A stretch of DNA of 64,000 bases from Echinococcus granulosus (taxonomy: Eukaryota > Platyhelminthes > Cestoda > Cyclophyllidea > Taeniidae), in assembly GCF_000524195.1 (NCBI RefSeq), contig NW_020170498.1, positions 28,522 to 92,521 of the forward strand. Direction: 5' to 3'. The position numbers were made by a program, and so were the translations under genes. The notes beneath the pieces were generated by a model that was given only the letters and a program-made list of their open reading frames with translations, did no database searches and was not told the DNA's origin. The number at the start of each line of letters is the position of its first letter. Within the stretch, counting starts at the first letter, position 1. Shown in pieces: positions 35,271 through 47,005 of this stretch.

Positions 35271-38149
35271 TCTATCCATTCCTTCCGCCTTGTCCTTGTC
35301 TTTTATTCCTAATGATTCGTTGTCTCGTTTTTACACCATTTCTGCTTTTTACTGCCTAATGGCCATAGTATTGCTGGTAGGCCTTAAGTGGAACGGATGG
35401 TTGACGAAGGCCTCGGGAACTAATAAAAGGACACATCAAGGTAGGTCACTTAGATCCAAAGTAGATAGTGCCTCCGAAATAGATGGATGCCTCTGGAATA
35501 AATTGATGGACCAGAATTAGTGGATGCGGCGGGACAGGCAAATAAGTGAATCCAGGTTTGTTGCATTTAGAGTGAATAAATGGTTTTTTTTTCGATGGAG
35601 GTATAGATGGCCTCGTCACAAATTTGTGACGCTGGATATAGACCCATGAAGCGATACCAAGTTCTCAATTCACTATTCCAGGTGTTTCGCACAGATACAC
35701 TGCTGCGTTATCCCTACCTACATTGCGCATTTTAAATGCGTTTCCTTTTTTTTAAAAATGGATAATGGGTTTAGCAGTGATCCGATGGCTCCTGGAACTG
35801 GAAACCTGATGAAGTTTTGCCAACTTAGCTTCACCACACGAGTCACTTCAATTAGCGGGAATACACCAGAGGTTCTTTTACTATCACATGTTCAAAAAGT
35901 TGCTGTAGTGAGAACAGACGGACCGGATGCGCGACGCAGAAACCCCTCCCTCACCAACGTTGGTACATCCGCAGTGTACACCCAGAACCGCTCCCATTTG
36001 GACGGCTGTTGGGCGTCCCAACTGATTCCGCATTAGATGACTTCCCGCGCGATTTGTGAAAGCTAAGATCAACTACTGGATCTGGAGCATTCAACTTAAC
36101 TCAGCACTACCACCATCTCAATCAGAATCGCATACTACTGGTAGTGGATTTAAGTAGACCAAAAATGTTGTTCATAGAAGCTGCACTCCGCTTCGCTCCG
36201 CATTCTGTTGATTTTGAGGGAGGTCAATGAACCGAATCCCCCCTCAAACACAAATTTTTTGGAGGTAGACTGGACTGCATGGAGAAGGCTGCTCTAGCAC
36301 CTGAGAGTTGAAATGGTGATTGATAGGTTCGGTCCACTGTCTCACTGAGACTTCCATGCGGTCCGAGGAGGGTGTGCCTGTCCCACCTGGACGAAAATGG
36401 CCCCGTCTCATAATCACACAATTTGCCAACCTTAATTCCCTTCTTCCAAACCTCAATTAATTTTGGGTAATTAAAAGTTGGGAGAAGCGTAATGAAATAA
36501 TTCAGCTAGTTGGCGAATAACTCGGCCCAACAAAAACACAAAACTGTAAAATGACTTTTGAGTTGAGCTATTTTTTCCACACCTATAATTGCGTCAATCA
36601 TTCGGCATAGGTATCCTTGAGCACCTCCAAACTTGAGCAAGTAAATTTTAACAGGTGCAGATTTATTTTATGAAGAAGTGCATCTAGCAGGGAGGCAAAG
36701 AATAATGTTTGAGTTGAAGAATTCGATAGCGCCATCGGAAGTGAAGCCCTTGTGGAAGTAGCAAACAACCTCAAGACGTGGAAGCTCGTCGAACCGACTA
36801 GTAGCCGCAGGAGCGACTTGAGTAGGAATCAAGCCAGCGATTGCCAGTGAGTTCTACTCGGAGCCAATGCACCGAAAATCGATAAGAGTGCATCAAGGTT
36901 TGGGGGGGAAGAAGAGTGACCCTTACTAGGCAGTCGTGATCGATATTTTTTATCGATTGTTAATAAATTCGGCCTTGGTGTCGTATTTCAAATGTTCAGT
37001 TTGACCTGAGAATGACCTCCTCATAAAACTTTCTTTTTACGATGTTAAGTAGACTGAAATATGCGCATTTTACTAAATAATTGAGTAGGGGGATCTTGGT
37101 GATTCCCAGGGTCACACCCGTTTTGACAAGGTCAAAATTGATGATGTAATGCATCAACAAGTAGACCAGGAGTACAACACAGCTTTTCAGCTCATTAAAA
37201 TTCAACCTTGACGGCACTTTTCTTTTTGTTCGCATGAGCTGCAAAAGCAAAATTGATGAGAAAAGTAGGGATCGGTAAATCTCTTTTTTTCCTATCAATT
37301 TCTCCACATCAAACAGGGGAAGATGAGACCTGAAATAATTCAATCGTTTGTCTGACTCTCGGTTTTGGTAAAGGCGCCTTAACCCCTCCTGCATGTCGAC
37401 AATACATGATCCGCCTTCGTCATTCCGAGAAGTCTCGGTGCGTTACAGGCGTAGCCGCAACTCGAAATCACATTAAATCAAGCAGAACTCACTTATGTGC
37501 CTCAAGACTGGCGTTAAAAATAGCAACTGAGTGAGCGCTCTTTCACTTCACTAGGGTTACTTCTTTAGTAGATGAATGCCCACTCAGAATTAGGCATCTC
37601 CACATCTTGTCTCCGGGGTAACTCAAGTTTCCAACTTTAATAGAAGGGGAAAAGACTCTCCACCCCGAAATCAGTATAACGCGTTATGAGGAAACTATGC
37701 CACCCCTCCGGCATAGTTCCCGCCATCACACCACCTCTGCACCGACCGACTAACCCACCGCTCCACCAGTCTACATCCAGACGCCCTGCGGAGAGGTGTC
37801 ACCTTTTAGGATTGAGACAGGTACTCCAATCTCGTGCTTCTGGTCCACTTAATCTACTTCACGAGTGCCTAGCACTAACGCCTCTTTAGTGGAGTGAACA
37901 CAACACTCCACCCTCATAGAGCTGATTGCCACCAACAAGCTTCAAGAACTTGATGACTTGAACTTGGATTCCATACCTTAACCCAGATAAGTCAAGAGGT
38001 TCAAAAGGCTCTCCTTTCCGATAAAGTAGTAGATTTGTCCCAAACATTGGCAATAAAGATTACAAGATATCTATTATGACCATTAAAAGCTAAAGAAAGG
38101 CACATAACAAATAAGGTTTAATGGTATCTCACATCGTCCAATTGCCTCT
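35271..38149. other. Intergenic between golgin-84 and the RING genes
   Basis: An AATAAA at 35575-35580 is a plausible golgin poly(A) signal. The rest has no supported gene. A 132-residue minus-strand frame (36996-37394) was examined and not called. Confidence 0.45.
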
Positions 38150-38605
38150 TCAGGTACCTACTGTCCTCAAATTCAAATCCTCCTCATGTTTCTTTCCACA
38201 TTTGGCATTCCTTCCACCTGGACAGCAGATATCGTTGCAATATGTTGCATTTTCAGACAGCTCCAATGTAGGCTCATTGATCTCCCCCGTATTTTCTCTC
38301 GGTAGTTTAGCAAGAGGTGTAAATGTCCCTGTCGGGTTTTTACAGAGCTCATCAATGTGCACCTTGGTACAACCGCTATTTGGTTGGCAGGAAAGATCAA
38401 GGCAATACTTCATAGATGGCGGTTCCGGTTCATACGGTTTGATTTGATCAAGTCTAAATTGTTTTCGGCATATTGGACAACTTAGGAGGTTATTAACAGG
38501 TTGGATGCTATTGAAACACTTGCGACAGTTGAAATGCTCACAACAGGGAGGTACGTAAGGATCTACAGTAAAATCCAAGCAGATGGGACACTCAAATTCA
38601 AACAT
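38150..38605 (-). CDS. RING finger protein (probable E3 ubiquitin ligase), C3HC4 type
   Basis: The first ATG in frame is at 38605 and gives 151 residues. The RING finger opens the protein: 'MFEFECPICLDF', then 'PPCCEHFNCRKCF', then 'LLSCPICRKQF'. That is a complete C3HC4 ligand set (CxxC, CxHxxC, CxxC, CxxC), as in E3 ligases that recruit E2 enzymes. After it comes a Cys-containing region ('YCLDLSCQPNSGCTKVHI', 'YCNDICCPGGRNAKCGKKH') that may bind further metal. The frame stops at TGA at 38150, but 'acagtag|gtacct' just before it could be a donor, so a further exon is possible. A related gene lies ~1.2 kb upstream on the same strand. No specific orthologue is recognised. Confidence 0.75.
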   Translation of the reverse strand: MFEFECPICLDFTVDPYVPPCCEHFNCRKCFNSIQPVNNLLSCPICRKQFRLDQIKPYEPEPPSMKYCLDLSCQPNSGCTKVHIDELCKNPTGTFTPLAKLPRENTGEINEPTLELSENATYCNDICCPGGRNAKCGKKHEEDLNLRTVGT

Positions 38606-39231
38606 CCCCCTTACACCGCCAGGCGAGAAATTTAAAGCACACTGCACTCTACTGTCAAGATCGAGCTGGTGTGGCGGTGTAATTGACACTTGTTGACGAG
38701 GAGCCAATGCCACGAGAGCGCCGCGCGTAAGGAGGCATTTGATTGGCTAGTTGGAGGTATCAGTGATAACATGCTTCTTTTTTAGCACTAAAAAGTGCCT
38801 CCAGTGCCTAATTCGCGCTCCTTGTGGTAATGAGATTTTCCATGCCTTAAACTTTAAATACGACCTGATGTCTTTATTTAAATGAAGCCCTAATCTACTT
38901 AATAATTCGATTCTTCTGATGGAAGGATAGTATTGAACGGATATAGAAGGTGACACTGTCACTGCAGCCAAGCGTGTAGTTATTCAAACTTTGCCCAAAT
39001 GCCATCAAATATATAGTAGTAGCTAGAACACTCATTGGGTTTAGACTCCAGACTCCACCGCAGACGAGGAGTAACTGTCGATACTTGGTATGGGTCACCA
39101 AAAATGCTAATAAATATATAGGTATATAAAAGCAGTCCTCTAGAGACAACTCAAATTAATAAATATTCACAATACACCATTGTGCTTCACACAAAATCTT
39201 TACAAGGAAGATGTCTGCAGCAGCAAGACAA

Positions 39232-39943
39232 TCAGTCCTCAATTGTCCTTGCAACCACCTGTCTGCCTCGTTTTAGGCCCATGCTCTTCTGGTGGCTCAG
39301 GTAACAAGCTTCGTGGCCACAGAAGAACCAATTTTCACATGGGGAAGTAAGGTACCGCTCTCTGCCTCTTTTGGTACCCATTCCAAACCAATTATCCCTA
39401 ACCTCCCTCGTGGAATCATCCATTGGTCGAGAGGAATCCTCTTGGTTAGTGGGGCAGGGAACTTGAAAAAGACGCTCAGAGATAAAAATCTGCGGCAAAA
39501 AGGCAATTTTTACCACAATCGTTAATATAAGCTCTTGAGTTAGAAATTGTCCTTTTTATATCTTGCTCAACCTAGTCTATAGCATTTGCTACTTATGTTA
39601 TTTAAGTAAAATACAATTATTTACGGTAGTATTAAAATGAGGGATTTATTAAACTATTTGTGACATCCACGAGTCGTATTTGAATAAGGTTTGCAGTATT
39701 TTGAACTAAAGGTAGCACGCAAGCGATAAATCGTTATAAAGTCTCAGTGTTATTACCAGGATTATGAAGGTTCTTGATTCCTCGAGATACTCAACTCACC
39801 TTTTTGCACACAGGACATGGCTGTCCGCGTACAATGGGAGGGCAGTGCTCATTGCAGACAATATCTCCACAGGGAAGAATTTGTGGCGTTCCACAAATTT
39901 TGTGGCATTGAGCACATTGTTCTTCACATTCAATCTCCTCCAT
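39232..39943 (-). CDS. RING-like zinc finger protein with atypical ligands
   Basis: Two exons on the minus strand, 39800-39943 and 39232-39489, joined in phase 0 (donor aag|gtgagt; acceptor ccgcag|attttt), give 133 residues. The N-terminus has a RING-like finger: 'CAQCHKICGTPQILPCGDIV' then 'CNEHCPPI' and 'GQPCPVCKKIF'. Compared with C3HC4, the position of H4 is Asp (PCGD) and the sixth ligand position is His (CNEH), so it may be an altered RING or bind zinc differently. A second Cys/His group, 'SPCENWFFCGHEACYLSH', lies in exon 2. A TATA-like 'ttttataagg' (39984-39993, read on minus) is ~45 nt upstream of the ATG. The similar position of the finger and 'ME/MF-E' start suggest it is a tandem paralogue of the gene at 38150-38605. 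Confidence 0.65.
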
Positions 39944-39993
39944 TCGTGGGTAATCTGTTGACTGGTGAACACCCACCAACGCCCTTATAAAAC

Positions 39994-42113
39994 GCAGCTC
40001 GATAGGCGACGCCCCATCACGCTACTCCGCAATTGGTGTGTTTCGCATCACTTGCAGGAGTAACCTTCAAACTCTTGACTCATGGAGAGTCAAAAAAGAC
40101 TCGAATTTCAAAAGTAGGTTTGAAGACTCCGCCAAAGCCAATTTGGAGGTTATTTAAGCAGTAAAACCGTGCACTTTGGCTGTATACACAAACAATGTCA
40201 ATTTTATGCTTTTTAAGAGCCTATATTATACCAACGGCTCGCAGCATTGGTACCCGCACCATTTAAAGTGCTCCCTACCCCAACTAGCACATAAATTTTG
40301 TATTCTGCAGATTCTACTCTCCCTTGTTCGTACGCAATGCCATCAACCGACTCTCTTCGTTTCGAAGGAGGTGGAAATTTTGTAACACCTTCAATGTGGT
40401 TGCTTACCTCTGCCTTCCGTCCACGCGTGAGTATGTGAAAGCGGCCCTGTGGGCCTGCATTATTTGGCGGCTTTTTTTCTAAAAACACCTCAAATAAGTG
40501 TGGTAGATATTTTGACCAAAGTCCGTGCTTGGTGGAGTTCACACTTGAACTTTTGAATTTACCTAAGGTAGTAAAAAAATGCAGTTGGCGATGCCCTCCT
40601 TCTAATTCTCAAAACTGATTTACACCGGCTCTCTTAAATTTGGTGCATGACTTTACTGCGCGAGCACTGTGGTGCAATAGGCTTGGAGATTTTCTCTCTT
40701 CCACTGAAACCTTTGTGCTCTTAGAGCAAGCAGACGGGTGCCACGGCCAGGCGTATTCAGGACACGTTTCGGCCCTTAAAACCTATGGAGTCCGATCCGG
40801 CAGAAGGTTTGGGTCTGCTGATCGCCACTGACTTAGAAGACACATTTAAAAAACACGCACTACAATAAAGGAACTAATTTAGGTCTGGTTTGTTAATTTA
40901 GATTTGTTGGTGCCCAAAAATATCAACAACCCTATGAAAACTACTTTGTTTTAATCCTTTAAGAAGTTTTCTTGTTTCTAAAGGGTTCTGAATCTCACGC
41001 CTTGTTTATCTTAGGTTGGCAACCTCACAGATTTTGGTGCACACGCAGCTTCACAGCAGGTTATAAGAAGAGGAAACATTCACCACTGCCTATGGCAGTG
41101 ACTTAAAATATGAGAGAATTTCAAGTAGGATTAAAACAACAGAGTGGGAAAAATGGGACCGCCCTTTTTTCTTCTACCCTGAAACTTGACTTCTCACTAT
41201 GTAGGGAAGAGTTCTGAAGCAGCCTTGAAAGATGTGTGATTCCAAAAGGTGCAACGTTGGCGAAAGCGATGCACCAACGTCATCATTTGGAGGTGTAACG
41301 AAAGGAGATTACCTTGACGTCGAGATATTAGCGTCTGATGCAAATGTGACAGTGATCTGCGTCGCCCCTCGTGCCAAAATTAGATTAAACGAGTTGTCAT
41401 TTTTAGCATAAAGGAACAAGATTTGTCAGCAGAAGATTGAAATTTTCAAAAACTACCTATTAGTACTTTAAATTTAGCAGATTTCTTTAAAATCACTGTT
41501 ATAAAGAATAGGCTGACAAAGTATTTAAGTAGTATATGAGCCAAGATATCACCTGCTCTTTTTGTTGTTATGTACAACTTTTCTGACATTATTTGCCAAA
41601 TAACTAGGATCTAAGTTAAGCGAGCAAATTTGCTATCAATGATTTCTTCACATTGTTCTCTTTGTTACCGTCGTCACATATGCGTGACGCCTAGCTTTTT
41701 GTATGCTTACGTCTTACAATTTAGTAAATCCCACTAAATTAAATGGAAATGAAAAATACCTGGACTGTGGTGATTGGTGCACCTTTACAGGGACCACCCC
41801 AGCATCCATGGTCAAATAAATCCTCTTAACAACCAGCTTTTTTCAAATTTTGGCTATTTCGGAGTGACACGCCCCGTTTTGCCCCATCACGCATAATGGT
41901 GGTGAAGGAAAACGCCCTAGCTATTAATTGCCATCATTTTTCTTGAAGTTGACTGTAAGAACTCCACCTTCATCACCTGACTGACCTACTCGCAACCGTG
42001 GGCCAGCCAATCACTTGCCGGCTTTTTCGTTTGTCCAGAAGAAGGCTCTAACTTAGGAAAGAGTAGACAAACCTGATTTCATTTTCTTCAAGTAAATTAA
42101 GCTTAGCAAAGTC
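39994..42113. other. Intergenic, no gene seen
   Basis: No supported gene. It contains one copy of the 11-mer TTAAGTAGTAT at 41525-41535. Confidence 0.4.
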
Positions 42114-42119
42114 TTTATT
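42114..42119 (-). terminator. Poly(A) signal of secreted-peptide gene 1
   Basis: AATAAA on the minus strand (TTTATT on plus), ~55 nt after the stop codon of the gene at 42173-42442. Confidence 0.65.
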
Positions 42120-42172
42120 AAGAATTATGGAATCAAGACTATAATGCAGTTACGTTCGCACCTCCTCTGCCT

Positions 42173-42442
42173 TCACACAGGAATTGGGTGTTGAACCGGC
42201 TGGGCTGCTTGGTCGCGAAAATACTGGCTGAGGAGGAGTTGTTGCCTGAATATAGTCTCCCTCAACTCGTTAATCATAGCGATTAGCGCTTGTTTGGAAT
42301 CCATGAGACTTGCTCTCTGCCGACGGAAGAAGGCATCCTGTTGCCAGTTCGTGGACAAGCCCACTGGTTGCGCATCCACGGGTGAATGCTGACCAGCCGC
42401 CGTGGCGAGAAGGCAGAGGAATCCCAGGAGGAGCGATGTCAT
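42173..42442 (-). CDS. Small secreted helical peptide 1 (unknown family)
   Basis: Intronless gene of 89 residues. The ATG at 42442 is chosen because a signal peptide follows immediately (MTSLLLGFLCLLATAAG, likely cut before QHS) and a TATA box lies ~35 nt upstream; the longer open frame upstream of it has no ATG with comparable context. The mature ~72-residue peptide is Gln/Arg rich with no Cys and a predicted amphipathic helix: 'RRQRASLMDSKQALIAMINE' then 'LRETIFRQQLLLSQYF'. It ends 'QPVQHPIPV'. It shares a 'QR...LI....LR.TI' pattern with peptide 2 at 46631-47005 and a similar size and ending with peptide 3 at 48061-48330. No known family was recognised; function is unknown, but secretion is likely. 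Confidence 0.72.
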   Translation of the reverse strand: MTSLLLGFLCLLATAAGQHSPVDAQPVGLSTNWQQDAFFRRQRASLMDSKQALIAMINELRETIFRQQLLLSQYFRDQAAQPVQHPIPV

Positions 42443-42474
42443 TTCGGAAACAGAACGCAGGAAGCTAGCTCGGT

Positions 42475-42484
42475 GTTTATATAG
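42475..42484 (-). promoter_or_regulatory. TATA box of secreted-peptide gene 1
   Basis: CTATATAAAC on the minus strand, ~33 nt before the ATG, implying a very short 5' leader. Confidence 0.7.
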
Positions 42485-42990
42485 GCGTTCCACAAGTGCG
42501 TTTGGCAGCGTTCCAGACACAGGCACTTGACTTCTAAGAATCATTCCACCCAAGTGGTGCTTTGAAGGGCATGGACTTCGGACCAGGCGATCCTCACCGT
42601 CACACACATATGAATTTGCAGTTTCAAAGTACAAGTCTTGCTTATTCCTCACTTAATGGAATCATATAAGTATTCTAGAATCTTCCTTCCTCCTGCTTGT
42701 GACATATGGTTGGTAAAAAGTCACCCAAACTTCCAAGTTAGGATCCCCACACACAATAAGTGAATTTAAATTTCGCCGGTAAAATAATTCTTTGCGAGTT
42801 AGTGACCACGTGTTTCAAGAGAAGGGCAAGTCGGCATTACCGTTGCAGTCGCCGCCAGTTCAAAAACTTCATTTTGCGGAGGTTCCAACTCGTCGCTCTC
42901 CTCCCTAATGAGAAGACGCCCGGAATGAATTTGTGCAGTTTCTTAGTCAAATACACTACCACAGCTGTGGAGACAATCGCAGTTTTTATT

Positions 42991-43308
42991 TTAAAGCAAC
43001 GCCAAATGCGGTGGTGGATTATAAAATTCACTTTTCTCCTTAGAGGGAGGGAAAAAATGTATTCCTGTCTGATTTGTGACATGCGCAGCCTGGCAATAGA
43101 TAGGCGATTGTCCCTCGAGTCGTGTGTTGAGACACAACCTAGATGTGTAAGACAGTCGGTCAGTAGGGCATATCGACGAGGTATCGAGTTCTTCACCACT
43201 TTTCGCCAATTTCGAAACCCCCATCATATCATTCAGTATCATTTGAGCAAAATCTGGTGGACTAGATTCCAGCTTGTCTGCTGGATGGAACAGACGAAGA
43301 GGAGCCAT
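42991..43308 (-). CDS. Possible hypothetical protein or exon
   Basis: An open frame of 105 residues with an ATG preceded directly by an acceptor-like 'tttgagcatcgcag'. The start 'MAPLRLFHPADKLESSPPDF' is followed by 'AQMILNDMMGVSKLAKSGEE', which is not low complexity. No family is recognised, no clear downstream exon was found, and long frames on the opposite strand overlap it. It may be the first exon of an unseen gene or chance. Confidence 0.22.
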   Translation of the reverse strand: MAPLRLFHPADKLESSPPDFAQMILNDMMGVSKLAKSGEELDTSSICPTDRLSYTSRLCLNTRLEGQSPIYCQAAHVTNQTGIHFFPPSKEKSEFYNPPPHLALL

Positions 43309-45441
43309 CTGCGATGCTCAAAGGAACTTGAGTGAGGAAACAACGCCATGCGTGCTACCAAGGGAGTGGATTCCACCCGCATGCTCTAAGAAATGACTAA
43401 AAAACCTCAATGATCATAAAATATATTTTTAATTGCTTTCATGTGGTTTGACAAAGTGCGGCCGACGGCTGGTCCGACCGACTGACTAACTACGCTCCAC
43501 TCGCCTCTGTAAGTCCCCAACACATCAGCTAGTCACTGGAAGTTTTCACTGTGAATCCATCGCTAAGGTCCAAGCAATTCCAGCAATTTGTCTTCTTACA
43601 CTCCTAGACTTTCTTGAAGGCAAAGGGAAGACAACAATAATGTTTGGACAGAATATATGCTGCCGAAACGCAGGTGGGATTGAGGCAGCCACCGTCAGGG
43701 CTCGGGGGCAAGGCCGCCAGGCGAAGGTACTGCGGCGGCGCCCCCTGAGTGACCAGTTATCAAAACCGGAAGTTCAACAATCGTGAAAAGAAGCTGGAGG
43801 GCTCAATGTTGAAACCTCATGGAACTGAATCATCTAGCAAAACCGCGGTGGTAATGAAATCGACCAAAAACCTTTGAGCAGACACCAAAATGGGGGTTTT
43901 AAAATTTTAAGACTAATTTGTTCTAAAATTAGCTTTTGCTGCATCCATTACAGATGAAAAGGTCAGTAGCGCTATAAAACGGGCTAAATTACGTTCCAGG
44001 CCCTTTTAAAGACACTTCAACACAAGTTAGAGGCGGAACTAGCAAAAACTGCCTCAGATGGCAACCAGCACCTGTAAATCCAAGCCTCCACCATGTGTTG
44101 GTGTTGTTTACACCAACCAGGGTCAATTAATGTCCATTTTCAGCATACCTCACTTTTGGCCACTAATTCGGGGACCGGAATTTTTTAGTGTTAAAAACTT
44201 GATGGAATTTGTGAAGGATGTGGGTACAGACTAAGTTTAGCATGCTAATAAAACAAAGTGACCCATTAGAGAACCTTCCTCCAAGACATATTTTGCGTGA
44301 CATATGGGACGGTGTTCAGAAAACCACATCAGACATGCGGCGGTTACTACCGTCGCTATGGTGGAGTTCGCCTTCCGACGCAAAATGCCCACCTCCGCCT
44401 CCACCGCCTCTCGCGGTCGGCTGCAAGTAACCAGACGACTCACCACAGTTGAAGCACACGAGTGACCACGAGCAGCGTCGAGGCTGACGTTTAAAAGGGA
44501 GAAGGGGTGGGGGGAAGGTGAGGGTCGGTAAAGTACCCTACTCTTTGCCAATATGCTTTTACAACTTTGTTAGCTTCCGTCAGTTCCCGTCGGTTGCACT
44601 GCCATCTCCGCAGCATGTACGGCGGACAACGTTCACAGTCATCAACTTTTTTCTAAAATAAACCACTCCTCCGCATTGGTATGACTTACTACGGCCCTAG
44701 GATGAAATAAGTGCTTGTTAAATCGACTTTTCAGTGGTGTACCAAAAAATGCTTTTCCTTCAAAAGTTGACAATTATTTCAAGAACAATAGCCACCTTTG
44801 AATTCAATGCTGGTTATTGTACTATAAATCTATTTATTCTATTCTAAAATAAATATTCACTCATGAATATCTATTATTATTATTATTTTCGGCACTCCTA
44901 GTTACATTTCTCCTTCAAACTAACCTATATTTTAGTAGGGGTTTGTTTAAATATCATTTCAAAATTACTGAAGGTTTTAGAGGGACAGAATGAGAGTCAA
45001 ATGAGGAGTAAAAATGGCCTGAAATTCTGCTATTTTTTTACAAAGACAAATTCTTTGTAATCGGTGCACAAATCTTTACTATGAAATGCTTTGGCGAACT
45101 GCACTAGGCATACGTTTTTAAAACATGCGTGCATGTTGAAATGGACTTAATTTAACCATTTATTTTTTCCCAAACACGAGGGTTACGCCTTAAATTTTGC
45201 CCTTTAGATGTCCTCATTTTAAAGTGAATGCCACAAATAAGTATTTGACTTATGTTCGTTGTTTAAAACCCTTTTGATTTCTGACAAGGGTTGTTCTTTA
45301 AGCGGTTGTCTAACAAGGAATTTACAAGACTTGTTTATTTAGTTTAATCCACCTATTGTGTAATGCTTTGGTGGTTCGTTTGATCCTGCGATTGGTTACG
45401 CAGGCAACGAAGTCGACGGCATGACATCTGTACTCCAGTAG
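43309..45441. other. Intergenic, no gene seen
   Basis: No supported gene. A short (TAT)n run lies at about 44870-44886. Confidence 0.4.
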
Positions 45442-45678
45442 TGTAATACTCATGTTGTTTTAATGTTCCTTTCAGGGAGGAGGCAAGGATGTAATTCAAA
45501 TCTGGTGACAGGATCGTTGTCAATCGTGCCTTACTGCGATTGTGGTCTCTCCTCTCCCCAAACTATGTACTTTTTCTCCCAATCAATTCCTTCTAATAAA
45601 TATGTGAAAATTGAATCAACCGGGTTGTCTTAAGAACACTAGGAACAGGGAGGAGGAGACCCGTGTGTCGTGCCCTAC
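45442..45678 (+). repeat. Dispersed repeat family B, copy 2 (solo-LTR-like)
   Basis: Begins 'tgtaatactcatgttgtttt' and carries 'ctaataaatatg' (AATAAA) and 'gaatcaaccgggt', matching 7581-7829 on the same strand over its whole length. No clean target duplication is visible. Confidence 0.55.
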
Positions 45679-46576
45679 GGTAACACTGACGTGCTGCCAA
45701 GAATTCAAACAAATTCAGCCTTTGTTGTTCCAATATAAAGAGATTTCCACAAGTGGGAAGTATTTGGCGTAATACTACTAAACATTCCTGTCTGTTATGA
45801 CTCAACAAATTCCAGAACGGTCGGGGTTGTTTAGGAAGTGCAGTTAGCATTTAAATAGTTGGGCCTAGTTTTTTTTTTATTGTACAGGACAAAAGCATAT
45901 AAAACAGGAAATGTGAAGTGGTTTGGAAAAAAGTTGATGCATTTATTTGAAATTTGTAATGTATTAGTGACATATTGTACTTATATATAATAAAAGGCAT
46001 CTTAATGCTAAATATCCTTTATTAGCCGTCAAAGTTTAAGACTTTGAAATTTAATAATACACATCACTTGCACAAATTTTGTTTAATTTAGTTCACAAAC
46101 ATGCGACTTTACGATTGAGCAACAGATCGGTTATCTGATAGTCAAAACGTGTCTTAGATTTTCAAATCCTTCGTGAATTTGTATGCAATTAAGGTGGATA
46201 TCTCGTTTATGTCGCGCCCCTAATTGCTTGAACTAAAAGGTATAAGACATTACTAGCAGTGAAACCTTATTTAAAGGGGAGCTGGCGGATACAGCAGTCC
46301 AATGTGAAGTCCCTAATAGACGTTTAACTAAAATTGTAGGTATGACAATACTCAACTCTTAAAGACTGTGCTTATTTGTTATACACTTATATCAAGTGAT
46401 GGTGGGCTACTGTGATCCATTAACCTAGGTGCAAAGTCAATAAACCTTCCATCTAGTTGCTATTGACAAGATTTTCGTCATGGTAGACCGCTTTCATAAT
46501 CTTTTTGCCTAAGTGCACAAGTCCATTTAATGCCAATCAACCTTTGAACTCAAGTAAAGGAGGCTGAATATGACAG
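45679..46576. other. Intergenic, AT-rich
   Basis: No supported gene was seen between the repeat and the TATA box of secreted-peptide gene 2. Confidence 0.4.
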
Positions 46577-46584
46577 TATAAAAG
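46577..46584 (+). promoter_or_regulatory. TATA box of secreted-peptide gene 2
   Basis: TATAAAAG, 46 nt before the ATG at 46631. Confidence 0.75.
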
Positions 46585-46630
46585 GATGGACAGATGCACG
46601 TAGTGAAGTATTAACCACCCAGCATTAGAA

Positions 46631-47005
46631 ATGAGAGCTTCAGCAATTTCGGCTGTTTTGTTGGTTTTTGCCATCGTGCAGACGCAAGCATTCTTCACTC
46701 TCTTAGACAGTGAACTTCTTCTCGATCGAGAACGCCGTCCCAGCGATGTGGGCGAAAGGGAGGCCGAGGAACCGGTAGAGTCCGAGGCTGCAGCGGAGCA
46801 CCATGAGAGCGGCGAGGCGATGAGACCCGCTGAGGTGACCCAGCGCGACGTGACGCTGTTGAGACGCGACATTCTCATCTCCCTCGAGCGTCTTCGTCGT
46901 ACGATCGAACGCCTGGGGCATCTGGGGGCTTACTGGCCCACCAGCCTGCGTTACCCAGGTCAAACGAGTGGCCATCATCCACACCACCCAAGCAGCAAAC
47001 AGTAA
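46631..47005 (+). CDS. Small secreted helical peptide 2 (unknown family)
   Basis: Intronless gene of 124 residues. It starts with a signal peptide (MRASAISAVLLVFAIVQTQA, likely cut before FF). An acidic, Ala/Glu-rich spacer follows ('EREAEEPVESEAAAEHHESG'), then a basic amphipathic helix: 'TQRDVTLLRRDILISLERLR' and 'RTIERLGHLGAYW'. It ends in a His-rich tail (GHHPHHP). The mature form has no Cys. An RERR-type basic site near residue 33-36 could be a processing point. The coding part is clearly more GC-rich than the AT-rich flanks, supporting a real gene. The 'QR...LI....LR.TI' pattern is shared with peptide 1. No known family was recognised; it is probably a secreted flatworm-specific protein. 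Confidence 0.72.
   Translation: MRASAISAVLLVFAIVQTQAFFTLLDSELLLDRERRPSDVGEREAEEPVESEAAAEHHESGEAMRPAEVTQRDVTLLRRDILISLERLRRTIERLGHLGAYWPTSLRYPGQTSGHHPHHPSSKQ

Noticed and set aside
36996..37394. 132-residue minus-strand frame
   Set aside because: Leu/Lys/Ile-rich without a known domain, splice sites or codon bias; length is compatible with chance in AT-rich DNA.
42760..43335. 191-residue plus-strand frame
   Set aside because: It opens with GTG, is rich in Arg/Cys/Trp as expected for an antisense shadow, and matches no family.
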